Source of the DNA: Pandoraea pneumonica
Lineage (GTDB): Bacteria > Pseudomonadota > Gammaproteobacteria > Burkholderiales > Burkholderiaceae
NCBI RefSeq assembly: GCF_902459645.1
Contig: NZ_CABPSK010000004.1
Coordinates: 682,001-746,000, forward strand
Direction of reading: 5' to 3'
DNA length: 64,000 nucleotides
The notes beneath the pieces are model-generated. The model searched no databases and was not told the DNA's origin. It saw only the letters and a program-made list of their open reading frames with translations. The position numbers were made by a program, and so were the translations under genes. Shown piece after piece: positions 45,250-53,671 of the stretch (positions are counted from its first letter, which is position 1; each line of letters starts with the position of its first letter).

Positions 45250-48200
45250 GCCAGTACCTCCTGGATCTTCTCCGGTGTCACCGGCAAGTCAGTAAAACGA
45301 TGGCCAATCGCATGCGCGAGGCCGTTCACGATCGCACCCACCACGGGGATCATCACCACTTCGGCGATGCCCTTGGGCACATCGGTTTCCGAAATCGGCG
45401 GCAGCACCTCACCGGTCTGCGTCCATACCGCGACGTCGGTCGCGCGCGGCAGGTGATAGCGGTTGAAGTTCCACGTGCCGTTGCCCGGGCCGTCTTCATA
45501 GAGCGGCAGGTACTCGTGCAGTGCGTGACCGATGCCCATCGCGAGGCCACCCTGCAACTGCCCAGATACCAACTGCGGCGAAATCTGATTGCCGCACTCC
45601 ATGATCGAGTGATGCGTGAGCAGTTCGACCTTGCCCGTCGCCTCGTGTACCGAGAGCTCGACGAGCGTGCCGACCGCGCTGTAATACGTCACCGCCGCGT
45701 TGTTACGCTGCACAGGCGGGTAGTACACACGCTTGCGATCGATCACGCGATAGCCCGTGGCGGGCGTCGGTGCGGCCACTTGTGTTGCCGCAGTATTCGA
45801 CGCCGCGGCAGACGCATGCGCCGAGCCCGACTTCGCCGGAGCATTGCCATTGCGATGCGCGCCCTTCACGGCAGGAGCCGACTGCACCGGAGCGACGGCA
45901 GCGGGCGTCGCCGCACCGCCCTTGCCATAGCGCAGTGCAATGCCGTCGACCGGCAGGCGTTGCGTCACGCCGTCGCCGAGATCCCAATCGGCTTCGGCCC
46001 ACTGCCAGCGGTTAAACACGTGCACCGTCGCGCCCGTGGCGAACCCCATCTCATAGGCAGTCTTCGCGAGCATGGCCATCGGCAGCGCTTCCATACCGGC
46101 CGCCGAGAGCTTGCCATCGACCCAGCGGGCATCTTCGACGCGCACCACGAGCGGTGCCGCCTGACCGCCGCCAAGCCCCCGACGCCAGATCGAGAGCGCC
46201 GCAGGCCACAACCCTTGCATGAACAACAACCGCGCCGCTTCGCGCGTGCTGTGCGTGAAATAGAACGCCGAATTCGTCGCGCTCGACGGCGAGGCGTAAC
46301 CCGGCGACCAGCGCGGGTTGGCGGCCAGTTTGTCTTGATCGGCTTGCGACATCAGGTACGGATCGCCACTCGTCACCACGGGCAACTCGGGCCAGTCGGT
46401 GATCGCGATATGCACGTCGGTCGCGGGCATGCCCAGCCACTTGGCGACGGCCACGGCCTGCGACGTCGACGTCCCCGTGCCGATTTCGGCAGCCGTGTGA
46501 TGCAGGCTGATCTTGCCTTGATCGTCGAACTCGACACGTGCAAACGACGTTTCCGCGCCCGTGCCGAAGTCTTTCTGCACGCAAGCGAAACCCACACCGT
46601 AGCGGCGGCCCGGATGCGCCGCCTCGTACTCGGCCTTCTTCTTGTCGCGCTGCGTCCAGAGCGGATGCGCCTTCGCTTTCGCGAGCACTTCGTCAACGCG
46701 CACGGCACCGGCAGGAATCGCGCCTTGCGTGTTCTTCATGCCCGAGCGCAGCGCGTTCTTCATGCGGAAATCGATGGCATCGAGCCCCAGTTGGGCGGCC
46801 ATTTCATCGATCATCATTTCGGTCGCGGCCATCGACTGCAACGTGCCGTAGCCGCGCGCCGAACCGGCGTCGATGGCGCGCGAGGCAATCGCCACGCTCG
46901 CCAGATCGCTTTGCGGGAAGTAGTAGATCGACTGCGCCGCAGTCGCGCCCACCATGGCGACCGACGGCGAAAAGTTCATGCGCCCGCCGCCGTTGCACTC
47001 CATGTCGGCGGCAAACGCCTGCAACATCCCGCTCGCCTTGTCGACGCCAATGCGATAACGCATCGTGAACGCGTGGCGCTTGAGCGACGTTTGGAATTGC
47101 TCGTAACGATCGTTGGCCAGACGCACCGGCAGGCCGTCGCCATACAGCGCCGCAGCCAACCCGTAGAACGGCATGTTGTAGTGGTCTTTCGAACCGTAAC
47201 CGACGGTGTAGCACGGGTAGACGATCAGACGCTTGACCGGGAAGTGGCCCTTGGCCACCATCGCGGCCGCGTTTTCGGCCACCTCGGACGGCGACTGCGT
47301 GGGCACGACCATATGCAGCGTTTGCGTCGCCGCGTCGTACCAGCAGTTCGCGTTATCGGGTTCGAGCGCCGCCGTGTCGACCGACTGCGTGCGGTACTCA
47401 CGCGACATCACCAACCAGTCGCCCGGCGGGTTCTTGAGCGATTCGCCAATCTTGCCCGCGTACGCCATGCCTTGCTCGTCGAGCTTGCCGTGGTCGTTAC
47501 CGTCGGGCCATACCGGCAAGTGCTTGCGCATCATGCTCGGGAAAATCGGTGCGTCTTTCAGGCTCGAATAGACATCGTCGTCGTAAGCCGTTTTGCCACC
47601 CACGCGCACGAAGCGGAACGTGCCCCACGGGTCGCGTTCCAACGGGCCGCTCACGTCGCCGTAACGAATGATTTCGTCGTGGAACTTGAGCTTGTCTTTG
47701 GCGAAGCGAAAACGGGCGAAGTCGTGATAGATCAGAATCGCCACGGCATGACCGAGATACGCGGGCGTCTTGCCCGTGGGCAACAGCATGTCGTCGCCAT
47801 AGAACTCGGGGAAGGCGACGCCGTCGCGCGCGAAATCGTCGGCCGTCACCACGCGATCGGGCTTGAGCCCGTCATCGAGACGCGAGAGATCGAAGCCGAG
47901 ATACGGCCGGTCGGCGAGCGTTGTGCGCAGCACGAAGGCATGTGCCTGCTGCTTCGGCCAGCCGGGCATGTCGGCGGCACGCACGTCGCGCGCGAAGATC
48001 TTCGCGCCGGTGACTTTGGCGGTGCCGTCGATGCGGAATTTGGCTTGCCCCGTCGCAGCATCCCACGCCACCGGCGTGAGGTTCTTGTCTTCGAACAGCG
48101 CAGCGAACGCGCGGCTGCCCATGGGGGCGATGTAGACCGAAATGCCCGCGATTACCGAGGCTTTCAGAAAGCCGCGGCGCGACATGGCAAAGCCGGATGT

Positions 48201-48269
48201 CGTGGCAGGAGTGTCGGTCGCTTGGGGAGTATCGGAAGCAGCAGATGTACGAGCGTCATCGCTCGACAT
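45246..48269 (-). CDS. Tat-exported molybdopterin-binding large subunit (IorB-like xanthine oxidase family)
   Basis: The subunit of about 1007 residues is taken from the ATG at 48269; a frame to 48308 or a start at 48185 is possible. A Tat signal (MSRRGFLKASVIAGISVYI) shows it is exported after cofactor insertion. The core includes the FDEIIRYGD-like region, NGGGRMNFSPS, SARGYGTLQSMAA and a C-terminal KGIAEV segment with the probable catalytic Glu, in place of the usual GxGEP. An Ala-rich insert interrupts the domain near residues 795-845. No FAD subunit is encoded, so electrons go through the 2Fe-2S subunit to the cytochrome. Substrate unknown (aldehyde or N-heterocycle). Confidence 0.88.
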   Translation of the reverse strand: MSSDDARTSAASDTPQATDTPATTSGFAMSRRGFLKASVIAGISVYIAPMGSRAFAALFEDKNLTPVAWDAATGQAKFRIDGTAKVTGAKIFARDVRAADMPGWPKQQAHAFVLRTTLADRPYLGFDLSRLDDGLKPDRVVTADDFARDGVAFPEFYGDDMLLPTGKTPAYLGHAVAILIYHDFARFRFAKDKLKFHDEIIRYGDVSGPLERDPWGTFRFVRVGGKTAYDDDVYSSLKDAPIFPSMMRKHLPVWPDGNDHGKLDEQGMAYAGKIGESLKNPPGDWLVMSREYRTQSVDTAALEPDNANCWYDAATQTLHMVVPTQSPSEVAENAAAMVAKGHFPVKRLIVYPCYTVGYGSKDHYNMPFYGLAAALYGDGLPVRLANDRYEQFQTSLKRHAFTMRYRIGVDKASGMLQAFAADMECNGGGRMNFSPSVAMVGATAAQSIYYFPQSDLASVAIASRAIDAGSARGYGTLQSMAATEMMIDEMAAQLGLDAIDFRMKNALRSGMKNTQGAIPAGAVRVDEVLAKAKAHPLWTQRDKKKAEYEAAHPGRRYGVGFACVQKDFGTGAETSFARVEFDDQGKISLHHTAAEIGTGTSTSQAVAVAKWLGMPATDVHIAITDWPELPVVTSGDPYLMSQADQDKLAANPRWSPGYASPSSATNSAFYFTHSTREAARLLFMQGLWPAALSIWRRGLGGGQAAPLVVRVEDARWVDGKLSAAGMEALPMAMLAKTAYEMGFATGATVHVFNRWQWAEADWDLGDGVTQRLPVDGIALRYGKGGAATPAAVAPVQSAPAVKGAHRNGNAPAKSGSAHASAAASNTAATQVAAPTPATGYRVIDRKRVYYPPVQRNNAAVTYYSAVGTLVELSVHEATGKVELLTHHSIMECGNQISPQLVSGQLQGGLAMGIGHALHEYLPLYEDGPGNGTWNFNRYHLPRATDVAVWTQTGEVLPPISETDVPKGIAEVVMIPVVGAIVNGLAHAIGHRFTDLPVTPEKIQEVLA

Positions 48270-48308
48270 TGCCGCTGGCGGACAGTGTTTTCTTGGCAGG
48301 CGCGGCAT

Positions 48309-48789
48309 ATGCGTTCCGTCCGTCGGCCGGGAGTACGGCCTTATTGTTTGGGGGGACGTATCACCAACACGAAACGGAAAACGGCACGCAAAACAGCACG
48401 ATTACGATCACGACGCCTGGGGCAAAGTCATGACCCACGATGCTTGTGCGCAGTGCGCGACATTCATCTGCCGTGATGTCGTCGTGAAGTCTTATAGGAC
48501 CACGCTTCATGAGTGACACCGGACCTCTCAAGGCTACACGCCGCCTATGTGAATGACAAGGTGACGGATGACGCACTGCGTGAGAACTGGCGCGGCTTTG
48601 CGCGCATCGCGCACCGCGCGGCGGGCGAGAGCGGGCGATATTTCGGGCGCGTGATGTTGCTTATGGCAAATCAGAAATGGCGCTATATCCCGTGGAATAT
48701 GGCGCCATCCCGATGCCAAGCGATGCTGCGATTTATTTTGTGCAGCGCGCTGATTTTTATCGTTTTTCGCGCGCGGTAACATGCCACGT
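48309..48789. other. Intergenic region upstream of the molybdenum hydroxylase operon
   Basis: About 480 bases without a convincing gene. The open frames at 48513-48779 (plus) and 48534-48782 (minus) overlap each other and have no ribosome site or recognisable family. The region becomes AT-richer after 48640 and contains a long hairpin at 48677-48708. Confidence 0.4.
48677..48708 (+). repeat. 12-bp stem inverted repeat
   Basis: ATGGCGCTATAT and ATATGGCGCCAT enclose eight bases. As RNA from the plus strand, all 12 positions pair (one G-U); on the minus strand one mismatch remains. No T-run follows. Confidence 0.6.
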
Positions 48790-49293
48790 TCAGTCGATGC
48801 GCAATTCCATGCACGTGAGATCGAGCCAGCGGCCGAACTTGGTGCCCACCTCGCTGAAAATACCGACGATGCGAAAGCCTAGCTTCTCGTGCAACCGAAT
48901 CGAAGGTGCGTTTTGCGCTTCGATACTCGCGATCATCACGTGAATATCTGCGGCGCGCGCACGCTCGATCAGGGCCCGCATGAGCGTTTCGCCCACGCCG
49001 CCGCCGCGCGCGTTCTTGTCGATGTAAATCGAATGCTCAACGGTGTGTCGATAGCCATCGAATGCACGCCAGTCGCCATACGAGGCATAACCGAGCACCT
49101 CGTCGCCGCGCTGCGCGACGATCACCGGGAAGCCCTTCGCCCGACGCGCGGCCAACCACTCTCGGCGGTTGTCCACGTCGACGAGAATCTCGTTCCAAAT
49201 CGCGGTGGTGTGCTCGACGGCGTCGTTATAGATGTCTCGAATGACGGGGAGGTCCGCGTCGGTGGCGTCGCGAACGGTAACGGCTGGCTTCAT
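48790..49293 (-). CDS. GNAT acetyltransferase, phosphinothricin-acetyltransferase-like
   Basis: The 167-residue GNAT enzyme shows the Pat-family pattern: VRDATDADLPVIRDIYNDAV, then HTTAIWNEILVDVDNRREW, the acetyl-CoA loop ARGGGVGETLMRALIERA and HEKLGFRIVGIFSEVGTKF, ending WLDLTCMEL. Relatives acetylate phosphinothricin or methionine sulfoximine. It is divergent from the XRE-cupin regulator across a large palindrome (49391-49424), so that regulator may control it. Confidence 0.88.
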   Translation of the reverse strand: MKPAVTVRDATDADLPVIRDIYNDAVEHTTAIWNEILVDVDNRREWLAARRAKGFPVIVAQRGDEVLGYASYGDWRAFDGYRHTVEHSIYIDKNARGGGVGETLMRALIERARAADIHVMIASIEAQNAPSIRLHEKLGFRIVGIFSEVGTKFGRWLDLTCMELRID

Positions 49294-49390
49294 GATGGGC
49301 GGTCCAAGCGGGTGAAAGCAGATGAAAGCGAGTGATAGCGGTGACGTCGATGTCGAGTCTACGACCGGATGCGATGTCGAATATTGGTAT

Positions 49391-49424
49391 CCAGTTTACT
49401 AGAAATTAATTTCCAGTAAACTGG
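49391..49424. promoter_or_regulatory. 34-bp near-perfect palindrome, operator of the XRE-cupin gene
   Basis: Outer arms CCAGTTTACT (49391-49400) and AGTAAACTGG (49415-49424) are perfect. The centre GAAATTAATTTC is itself palindromic; only one position pair is mismatched. It ends five bases before the ATG at 49430, covering the ribosome site, and lies about 100 bases from the divergent acetyltransferase gene. Confidence 0.75.
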
Positions 49425-49429
49425 ACAGC

Positions 49430-50038
49430 ATGGATATCAACGAACGTATCGCCCGCCGGGTTCGCGATTTACGAAGCGAGCGCGGCTACTCTCTCGACAC
49501 GCTGGCCGAGCGCAGCGGCGTGAGCCGTTCGAGCATTTCGCTCATCGAGCGCGCGCAGACTAGCCCAACCGCTAACGTGCTCGACAAGCTGGCAACGGCG
49601 CTCGACGTGACGCTCGCCTCGCTCTTCGACGAGCGCAGCGGCGAGAACGCGCCGCCCTCGCCCGTGGCGCGCCGCGCCGATCAGCCCGTGTGGACCGACC
49701 CAGCGTCGGGCTACGTGCGGCGCAATCTCTCGCCCACCGAGCCCTCGCCGCTGCAATACGTGGAGGTGATGTTCCCGGCGGGCGAGCGTGTCGCGTACGA
49801 CACCGGCACCCGCGATAACGAAGTCTGGCAGCAGATCTGGGTGATCGACGGCACCATCGAAATTACGCTGGGTGATACCACGCGGACCACGCGGACGACG
49901 TGGCGGCTCGATACCGGCGATTGCCTCGCCATGCGGCTCGATCAACCGATCGGCTATTACAACCCGACCTCGGCCACCGCGCACTATCTGGTCGGGCTTG
50001 TCACGCTACCGTTCGTTGCTGCCCGGAGGGCTACATGA
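49430..50038 (+). CDS. XRE-family regulator with C-terminal cupin domain
   Basis: The 202-residue protein has an N-terminal helix-turn-helix (SLDTLAERSGVSRSSISLIE; KLATALDVTLASLF) and a C-terminal cupin (EVMFPAGERVAYDTG; VWQQIWVIDGTIEITLGD; YYNPTSATAHYLVGLV). XRE-cupin proteins sense small molecules and often regulate neighbouring transporters or acetyltransferases. The palindrome directly before the start suggests autoregulation. Its stop overlaps the next gene, also an acetyltransferase, by 4 bases. Confidence 0.92.
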   Translation: MDINERIARRVRDLRSERGYSLDTLAERSGVSRSSISLIERAQTSPTANVLDKLATALDVTLASLFDERSGENAPPSPVARRADQPVWTDPASGYVRRNLSPTEPSPLQYVEVMFPAGERVAYDTGTRDNEVWQQIWVIDGTIEITLGDTTRTTRTTWRLDTGDCLAMRLDQPIGYYNPTSATAHYLVGLVTLPFVAARRAT

Positions 50039-50595
50039 CGCCACCCATCACCTTGCAGCGTCTGGACGGGGCGCAGGCGCTCGCCGCCGTCGACGCCCTT
50101 GCCGACGTGCTCATCGATTGCGTGGAAGGCGGCGCGTCGGTCAGCTTTATGCTGCCACTCACGCGCGAACGCGCGACGGCGTTCTGGCGCAAGGTGGCCG
50201 ACGGTGTGGCGCGCGGCGAACGAGTGCTGCTGGTCGCGCGTGAGGAAGACGGTGACATGCTGGGCGCCAATGACCGCAGTGGCCGGATCGTCGGCACCGT
50301 GCAACTGATTCTCGATCTCCCGGAAAATCAGCCGCACCGCGCCGACGTCGCGAAGATGCTCGTGCATCGCGACGCGCGCCGACAAGGTGTCGCGCAGAAG
50401 CTCATGACGGCCATCGACGACGTCGCGCGCACTGAGGGTCGTCATGTGCTGGTGCTCGATACCGTCACCGGCGGCGACGCCGAGCGCCTATATCAGCGCA
50501 GCGGCTGGCAACGCGCGGGCGACGTGCCGAAGTTCGCGCTCATGCCCGACGGTGAGTTCTGCGCCACCACGTTCTATTACAAACATCTGGCGTAA
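50035..50595 (+). CDS. GNAT acetyltransferase
   Basis: GGAGGG lies before the ATG at 50035, which overlaps the regulator stop (ATGA). The 186-residue GNAT has a VARGERVLLVAREEDGD strand, GTVQLILDLPENQPHRADV, the acetyl-CoA loop RDARRQGVAQKLM and LYQRSGWQRAGDVPKFALMP. Its acceptor is unknown. Coupling to the XRE-cupin regulator suggests the regulator's ligand is its substrate or product. Confidence 0.9.
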   Translation: MTPPITLQRLDGAQALAAVDALADVLIDCVEGGASVSFMLPLTRERATAFWRKVADGVARGERVLLVAREEDGDMLGANDRSGRIVGTVQLILDLPENQPHRADVAKMLVHRDARRQGVAQKLMTAIDDVARTEGRHVLVLDTVTGGDAERLYQRSGWQRAGDVPKFALMPDGEFCATTFYYKHLA

Positions 50596-50632
50596 ATTTC
50601 ACTCGACTCAACGCGACCCAGCGCGACGCCAC

Positions 50633-51757
50633 TCAGCGCAGCGCCGCCAGTCCGTCGAGCAACGCCTTGTGGAACGCCACCGGATCTTGCATTTGCGGAG
50701 CGTGGCCCAAGTCGGGAAACTCCACCAGCGTCGAGCCGGGAATGGCCGCATGCGTGGCCTTCGCGAGCGCGGGGTAGTGCCCGATGCGCGCTTGAACTTC
50801 AGGCGGAGAAAAATCTTTGCCGATCGCGGTGGTGTCCTTGTCGCCGATCAACAGCAACGTCGGCACGCGAATCTGGCCGAACTCGTACACCACCGGCTGC
50901 GTGTAGATCATGTCGTAGAGCAGCGCAGAATTCCACGCGACGATGCGCTTGCCCGGGCCGCGATACATCCCGGCGAGCATCTGCACCCACGGCTCGTAGC
51001 GCTCGTTCCATTGCCCCGCGTAGTACGTCGCCTGTTCATACCGGCGAATGCTCGGCGCGCTGGTGCGCAGATCGCGCTCGAACCATTCGTCGACCGTCTT
51101 CGACGGCACGCCCAACGCCTTCCAATCTTCCAGACCGATCGGGTTGACGAGCACCAGTTGCTGCGTCTCGTCGGGGTACATCAGCGCGTAGCGTGCGGCG
51201 AGCATGCCGCCCGTCGAATGGCCGACGATGGTCGCACGCGTGATGCCTAACGACGCGAGCAGCGCATGCGTGTTGTTCGCCAGTTGCTGGAAGCTGTACT
51301 GATACTGCGCGGGTTTGCTCGATTTGCAGAAACCGATCTGGTCCGGCGCGATCACGCGATAGCCGGCGCCCGTGAGCACATCGATGGTCTCGCGCCACGT
51401 CGCCGCGCAAAAATTCTTGCCGTGCAGCAGCACGACGGTGCGCCCATTCGCCTGCGCTGGCTTCACGTCCAAATACGCCATGTGCAGCGGCAAGCGTTGC
51501 GACGTGAAATCGAAACGGCCCACCGGATATGGATAGTCGAAGCCCTGAAGCTCCGGCCCATACGCCGGGCCCGCATTGCTGTCGGCGCTATCGGCGGCGC
51601 GTGCTGCCGAGGCCGGGAGCGCCGCCAGCACGGCACATGCGGCGAGGCACGCGGCAACGCCAACGCGTCGCGCCTGCATGCCGTGTTGCCACCAACGGCG
51701 CAGACGACGATGCACAAGAGATAAAAACCGTGGGGAAGTTTGCTGCGAGGGGGTCAT
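50633..51757 (-). CDS. Secreted alpha/beta hydrolase
   Basis: The ATG at 51757 (MTPSQQTSPRFLSLVHRR) gives 374 residues with an N-terminal signal region (VAACLAACAVLAALPASAARA). The hydrolase fold shows VVLLHGKNFCAATWRETID, the nucleophile Ser in IVGHSTGGMLAARYAL, Asp in LLIGDKDTTAIGK and His in PDLGHAPQMQDP. It is a periplasmic or secreted esterase/hydrolase of unknown substrate. The extra upstream frame to 51841 is not used because it runs into the terminator of the next gene. Confidence 0.88.
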   Translation of the reverse strand: MTPSQQTSPRFLSLVHRRLRRWWQHGMQARRVGVAACLAACAVLAALPASAARAADSADSNAGPAYGPELQGFDYPYPVGRFDFTSQRLPLHMAYLDVKPAQANGRTVVLLHGKNFCAATWRETIDVLTGAGYRVIAPDQIGFCKSSKPAQYQYSFQQLANNTHALLASLGITRATIVGHSTGGMLAARYALMYPDETQQLVLVNPIGLEDWKALGVPSKTVDEWFERDLRTSAPSIRRYEQATYYAGQWNERYEPWVQMLAGMYRGPGKRIVAWNSALLYDMIYTQPVVYEFGQIRVPTLLLIGDKDTTAIGKDFSPPEVQARIGHYPALAKATHAAIPGSTLVEFPDLGHAPQMQDPVAFHKALLDGLAALR

Positions 51758-51843
51758 GAGCGGGGGCGTGCGTTGGCACGCGAAGTGGCACAAAGCGAAT
51801 GCCGCCGATTGTGCCACGCCCTCACAGGTGACGAGTGCCACGT

Positions 51844-51869
51844 AAAAAACCCGCCGTGAGTGCGGCGGG
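51844..51869 (-). terminator. Rho-independent terminator of the DUF4148 gene
   Basis: Arms CCCGCCG (51850-51856) and CGGCGGG (51863-51869) are followed on the minus strand by TTTTTT. A second hairpin, AGGGGCG-ATC-CGCCCCT (51881-51897), lies between it and the stop codon at 51909. Confidence 0.85.
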
Positions 51870-51908
51870 CTTTGGCGCTCAGGGGCGATCCGCCCCTAAA
51901 CCATCGGC

Positions 51909-52217
51909 TTAGTTACCGAAGTACGTCGTACCGGCACGTTGCAGACCGCCGACCGAACCCGGCGTGACCGGTGCCGCAGCAGCGGCCGGTTGTGCGCTGG
52001 GCACTGCCTTCGGGTACACGGTGTCGTGTTGCACGACCAGACCGTCCTTCTGCGCTTGGATCAGTTCGGCGCGAACTTGCGCGCGGGTCAGCACGCTGGT
52101 TTGCGGAACCCACGAGAATTCCGACGGGCCGTCGAAGGCGTCGCTGGCGAAAGCCGAACCGGCCGACACAGCCAACACGGCAGAAATCAGGGCAGAGGTA
52201 ATAAGGGTGCGCTTCAT
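51909..52217 (-). CDS. DUF4148 secreted protein
   Basis: AGGAGA precedes the ATG at 52217. The 102-residue protein has a signal peptide (LITSALISAVLAVSAGSAFA) and the DUF4148 core LTRAQVRAELIQAQKDGLV with VYPKAVPSAQPAA. DUF4148 proteins are abundant small secreted proteins of Burkholderiaceae with unknown role. The gene stands alone with its own terminator and a long, structured upstream region (52218-52891). Confidence 0.92.
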   Translation of the reverse strand: MKRTLITSALISAVLAVSAGSAFASDAFDGPSEFSWVPQTSVLTRAQVRAELIQAQKDGLVVQHDTVYPKAVPSAQPAAAAAPVTPGSVGGLQRAGTTYFGN

Positions 52218-52317
52218 GGTGTTTCTCCTGTCTATTGAAGGGGGCGATGCGTAACTCATCGTCGACAATCACAGTGTATTAGTGCGCACATTGATGATAA
52301 ATACGATCAATCACAAT

Positions 52318-52353
52318 CGTTTATTTCATATTTAGAAATAATTGAAATAAACG
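52318..52353. repeat. AT-rich inverted repeat, 11-bp perfect arms
   Basis: CGTTTATTTCA (52318-52328) and TGAAATAAACG (52343-52353) are perfect arms. Inside, TATTT-AG-AAATA (52329-52340) pairs again, so a 16-bp stem with a small bulge can form. It lies 100 bases upstream of the DUF4148 start. Confidence 0.75.
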
Positions 52354-52435
52354 GGGCCATATGCCTGACAACGTCTCAGGCCTCACGACGTTTTCACCCG
52401 CGGTGCAGAAATCAGGGACAAAAATCACAACGCGA

Positions 52436-52470
52436 TCGGTATAACCCTCGACTGTGCAGGGTTATACCGA
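52436..52470. repeat. Perfect 13-bp inverted repeat
   Basis: TCGGTATAACCCT (52436-52448) and AGGGTTATACCGA (52458-52470) are separated by nine bases; a partial extra copy (GATACCGA) follows at about 52476-52483. No T-run follows, so it looks more like an operator than a terminator. Confidence 0.75.
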
Positions 52471-52747
52471 CAGGTGATACCGACGCAATACTTCACATAT
52501 TTATCAACGCGTCGGCGCGATTCGAGGGCGCATGTTTCGGTACCCGCAACGCCAGCGATGTGGGCACTCACGCAACAAGTTAGTGAGCGCGAACCCCGCT
52601 GCGTGAGGGCTTGTGGTATTTTTCTCTCGCTTCAAACGCGCGTATAAGCGAGCCCTCGCTTCGGAAACCGAAAGAATTGTGCAAAACCAGACCGCATTCA
52701 TGTGCTGTGCGCATGGCTGGCACAACTTTGACGCTTTGGGAACGGTT

Positions 52748-52777
52748 TTGAAGGGTCAGAAAGAAACTCTGTAAAAT
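52748..52777 (+). promoter_or_regulatory. Candidate promoter of the GntR-family gene
   Basis: TTGAAG (52748-52753), an 18-base spacer and TAAAAT (52772-52777) resemble a sigma-70 promoter. It would give a leader of about 108 bases before the ATG at 52892. Confidence 0.45.
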
Positions 52778-52891
52778 CCGCTGCGGCATGAGGGTGCGCG
52801 CCGGACACAGCCGTGTTCGGGACGCCGCGACTCGCTCGAAACCTCGCCGAAGCACCGGCGTGCGCGCCGTTCAAGGGAAGATAAGCATCAG

Positions 52892-53530
52892 ATGAAAGCG
52901 CCCAGCAACCTGATTACTGGTGAAGTGCGGACCAAAATCCGCGGCATGATTCTCGCCTCGGAACTCAAGCCTGGGCAGCGCCTCATTGAAGACGATCTCA
53001 TTCAGTTGCTCGGCGTTGGCCGCACGCCTGTGCGCGAAGCCCTGCTGATCTTGCAAGGCGAAGGTTTTATCGCCCGCAATCGCGGCTGGGAAGTGCAAGG
53101 CGTCGATCACCTTCAGGTGCACGCGATCTTCGAGAGCCGCGCCGCCATCGAAGCCGAAACCGCCCGTCTGGCCGCCCGCAAAATCACACCGGACGCCTGC
53201 GACGCGCTCGCCGCGCTCATCGACCAGATGGAGCCTAGCTCGCATCTGCCGCGTCTCGCGCTCAACCGTCTGAACAGCGAATTTCACGATCTGATCGTCA
53301 AAGCGGCCGATAACGTCGTGCTGGCGCAGTTTCACGAGCGGATTCAGTTCTATTACTGGGCGCTGCGCGTGCCGGTCATGTTCTCCGACGAGCAACTGCG
53401 TGCGACCAACGTGCAGCATCGCGAGCTACTCGACGCGCTGCGCACCCACGACGAAGCCCGTGCGGCCGAGATCGCGCGTCATCACGTCGTGACGACCATG
53501 GACATCGTCGAACCGGCCCTGCCGCGCTAA
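52892..53530 (+). CDS. GntR-family (FadR/FCD) transcriptional regulator
   Basis: The 212-residue regulator has a winged helix (VRTKIRGMILASELKPGQRL, then LIQLLGVGRTPVREALLIL) and an all-helical FCD ligand domain with metal-binding His/Asp candidates (LNSEFHDLIVKAADN, VQHRELLDALRTHDEARA, IARHHVVTTMD). The start at 52892 follows AAGGGAAG. FCD regulators usually sense carboxylic acids. No co-directional enzyme or transporter follows; the next gene is convergent, so its target is not obvious. The 13-bp palindrome upstream is a candidate own operator. Confidence 0.92.
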   Translation: MKAPSNLITGEVRTKIRGMILASELKPGQRLIEDDLIQLLGVGRTPVREALLILQGEGFIARNRGWEVQGVDHLQVHAIFESRAAIEAETARLAARKITPDACDALAALIDQMEPSSHLPRLALNRLNSEFHDLIVKAADNVVLAQFHERIQFYYWALRVPVMFSDEQLRATNVQHRELLDALRTHDEARAAEIARHHVVTTMDIVEPALPR

Positions 53531-53671
53531 GTCAGCGCCCGCCTGCATACATTCCCCATACAAGCCATTTAGCCTCGCTTGGAGGCTGTCGCCGACATCG
53601 GCCAAGGGGTTGCGCTACCCCGCATACGCCAAACGGCCAGCGCGCTTCCCAGTGTTTCCCAGCATTTCCGA

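Larger units (their letters stand above)
52218..52891. other. Structured intergenic region upstream of DUF4148 and GntR genes
   Basis: This 674-base divergent gap holds no gene but several inverted repeats: 52318-52353, 52436-52470, CTCACGCA/TGCGTGAG at 52567-52607 followed by TTTTT near 52619, and CTCGCTT/AAGCGAG at 52626-52652. A promoter-like TTGAAG-N18-TAAAAT is at 52748-52777. It is AT-richer than its surroundings between about 52280 and 52350. Confidence 0.5.

Noticed and set aside
45081-48476. 1131-residue open frame on the plus strand
   Set aside because: It is antisense to the molybdenum hydroxylase large and small subunit genes and is Arg/His/Gly-rich, as expected for a mirror frame of high-GC coding DNA.
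48513-48782. Two overlapping small frames in the gap before the molybdenum hydroxylase operon
   Set aside because: They lie on opposite strands over the same bases, lack ribosome sites, and show no recognisable domain.
53571-53587. AGCCTC/GAGGCT hairpin between the GntR and DUF4019 genes
   Set aside because: Short stem without a T-run; too weak to call.
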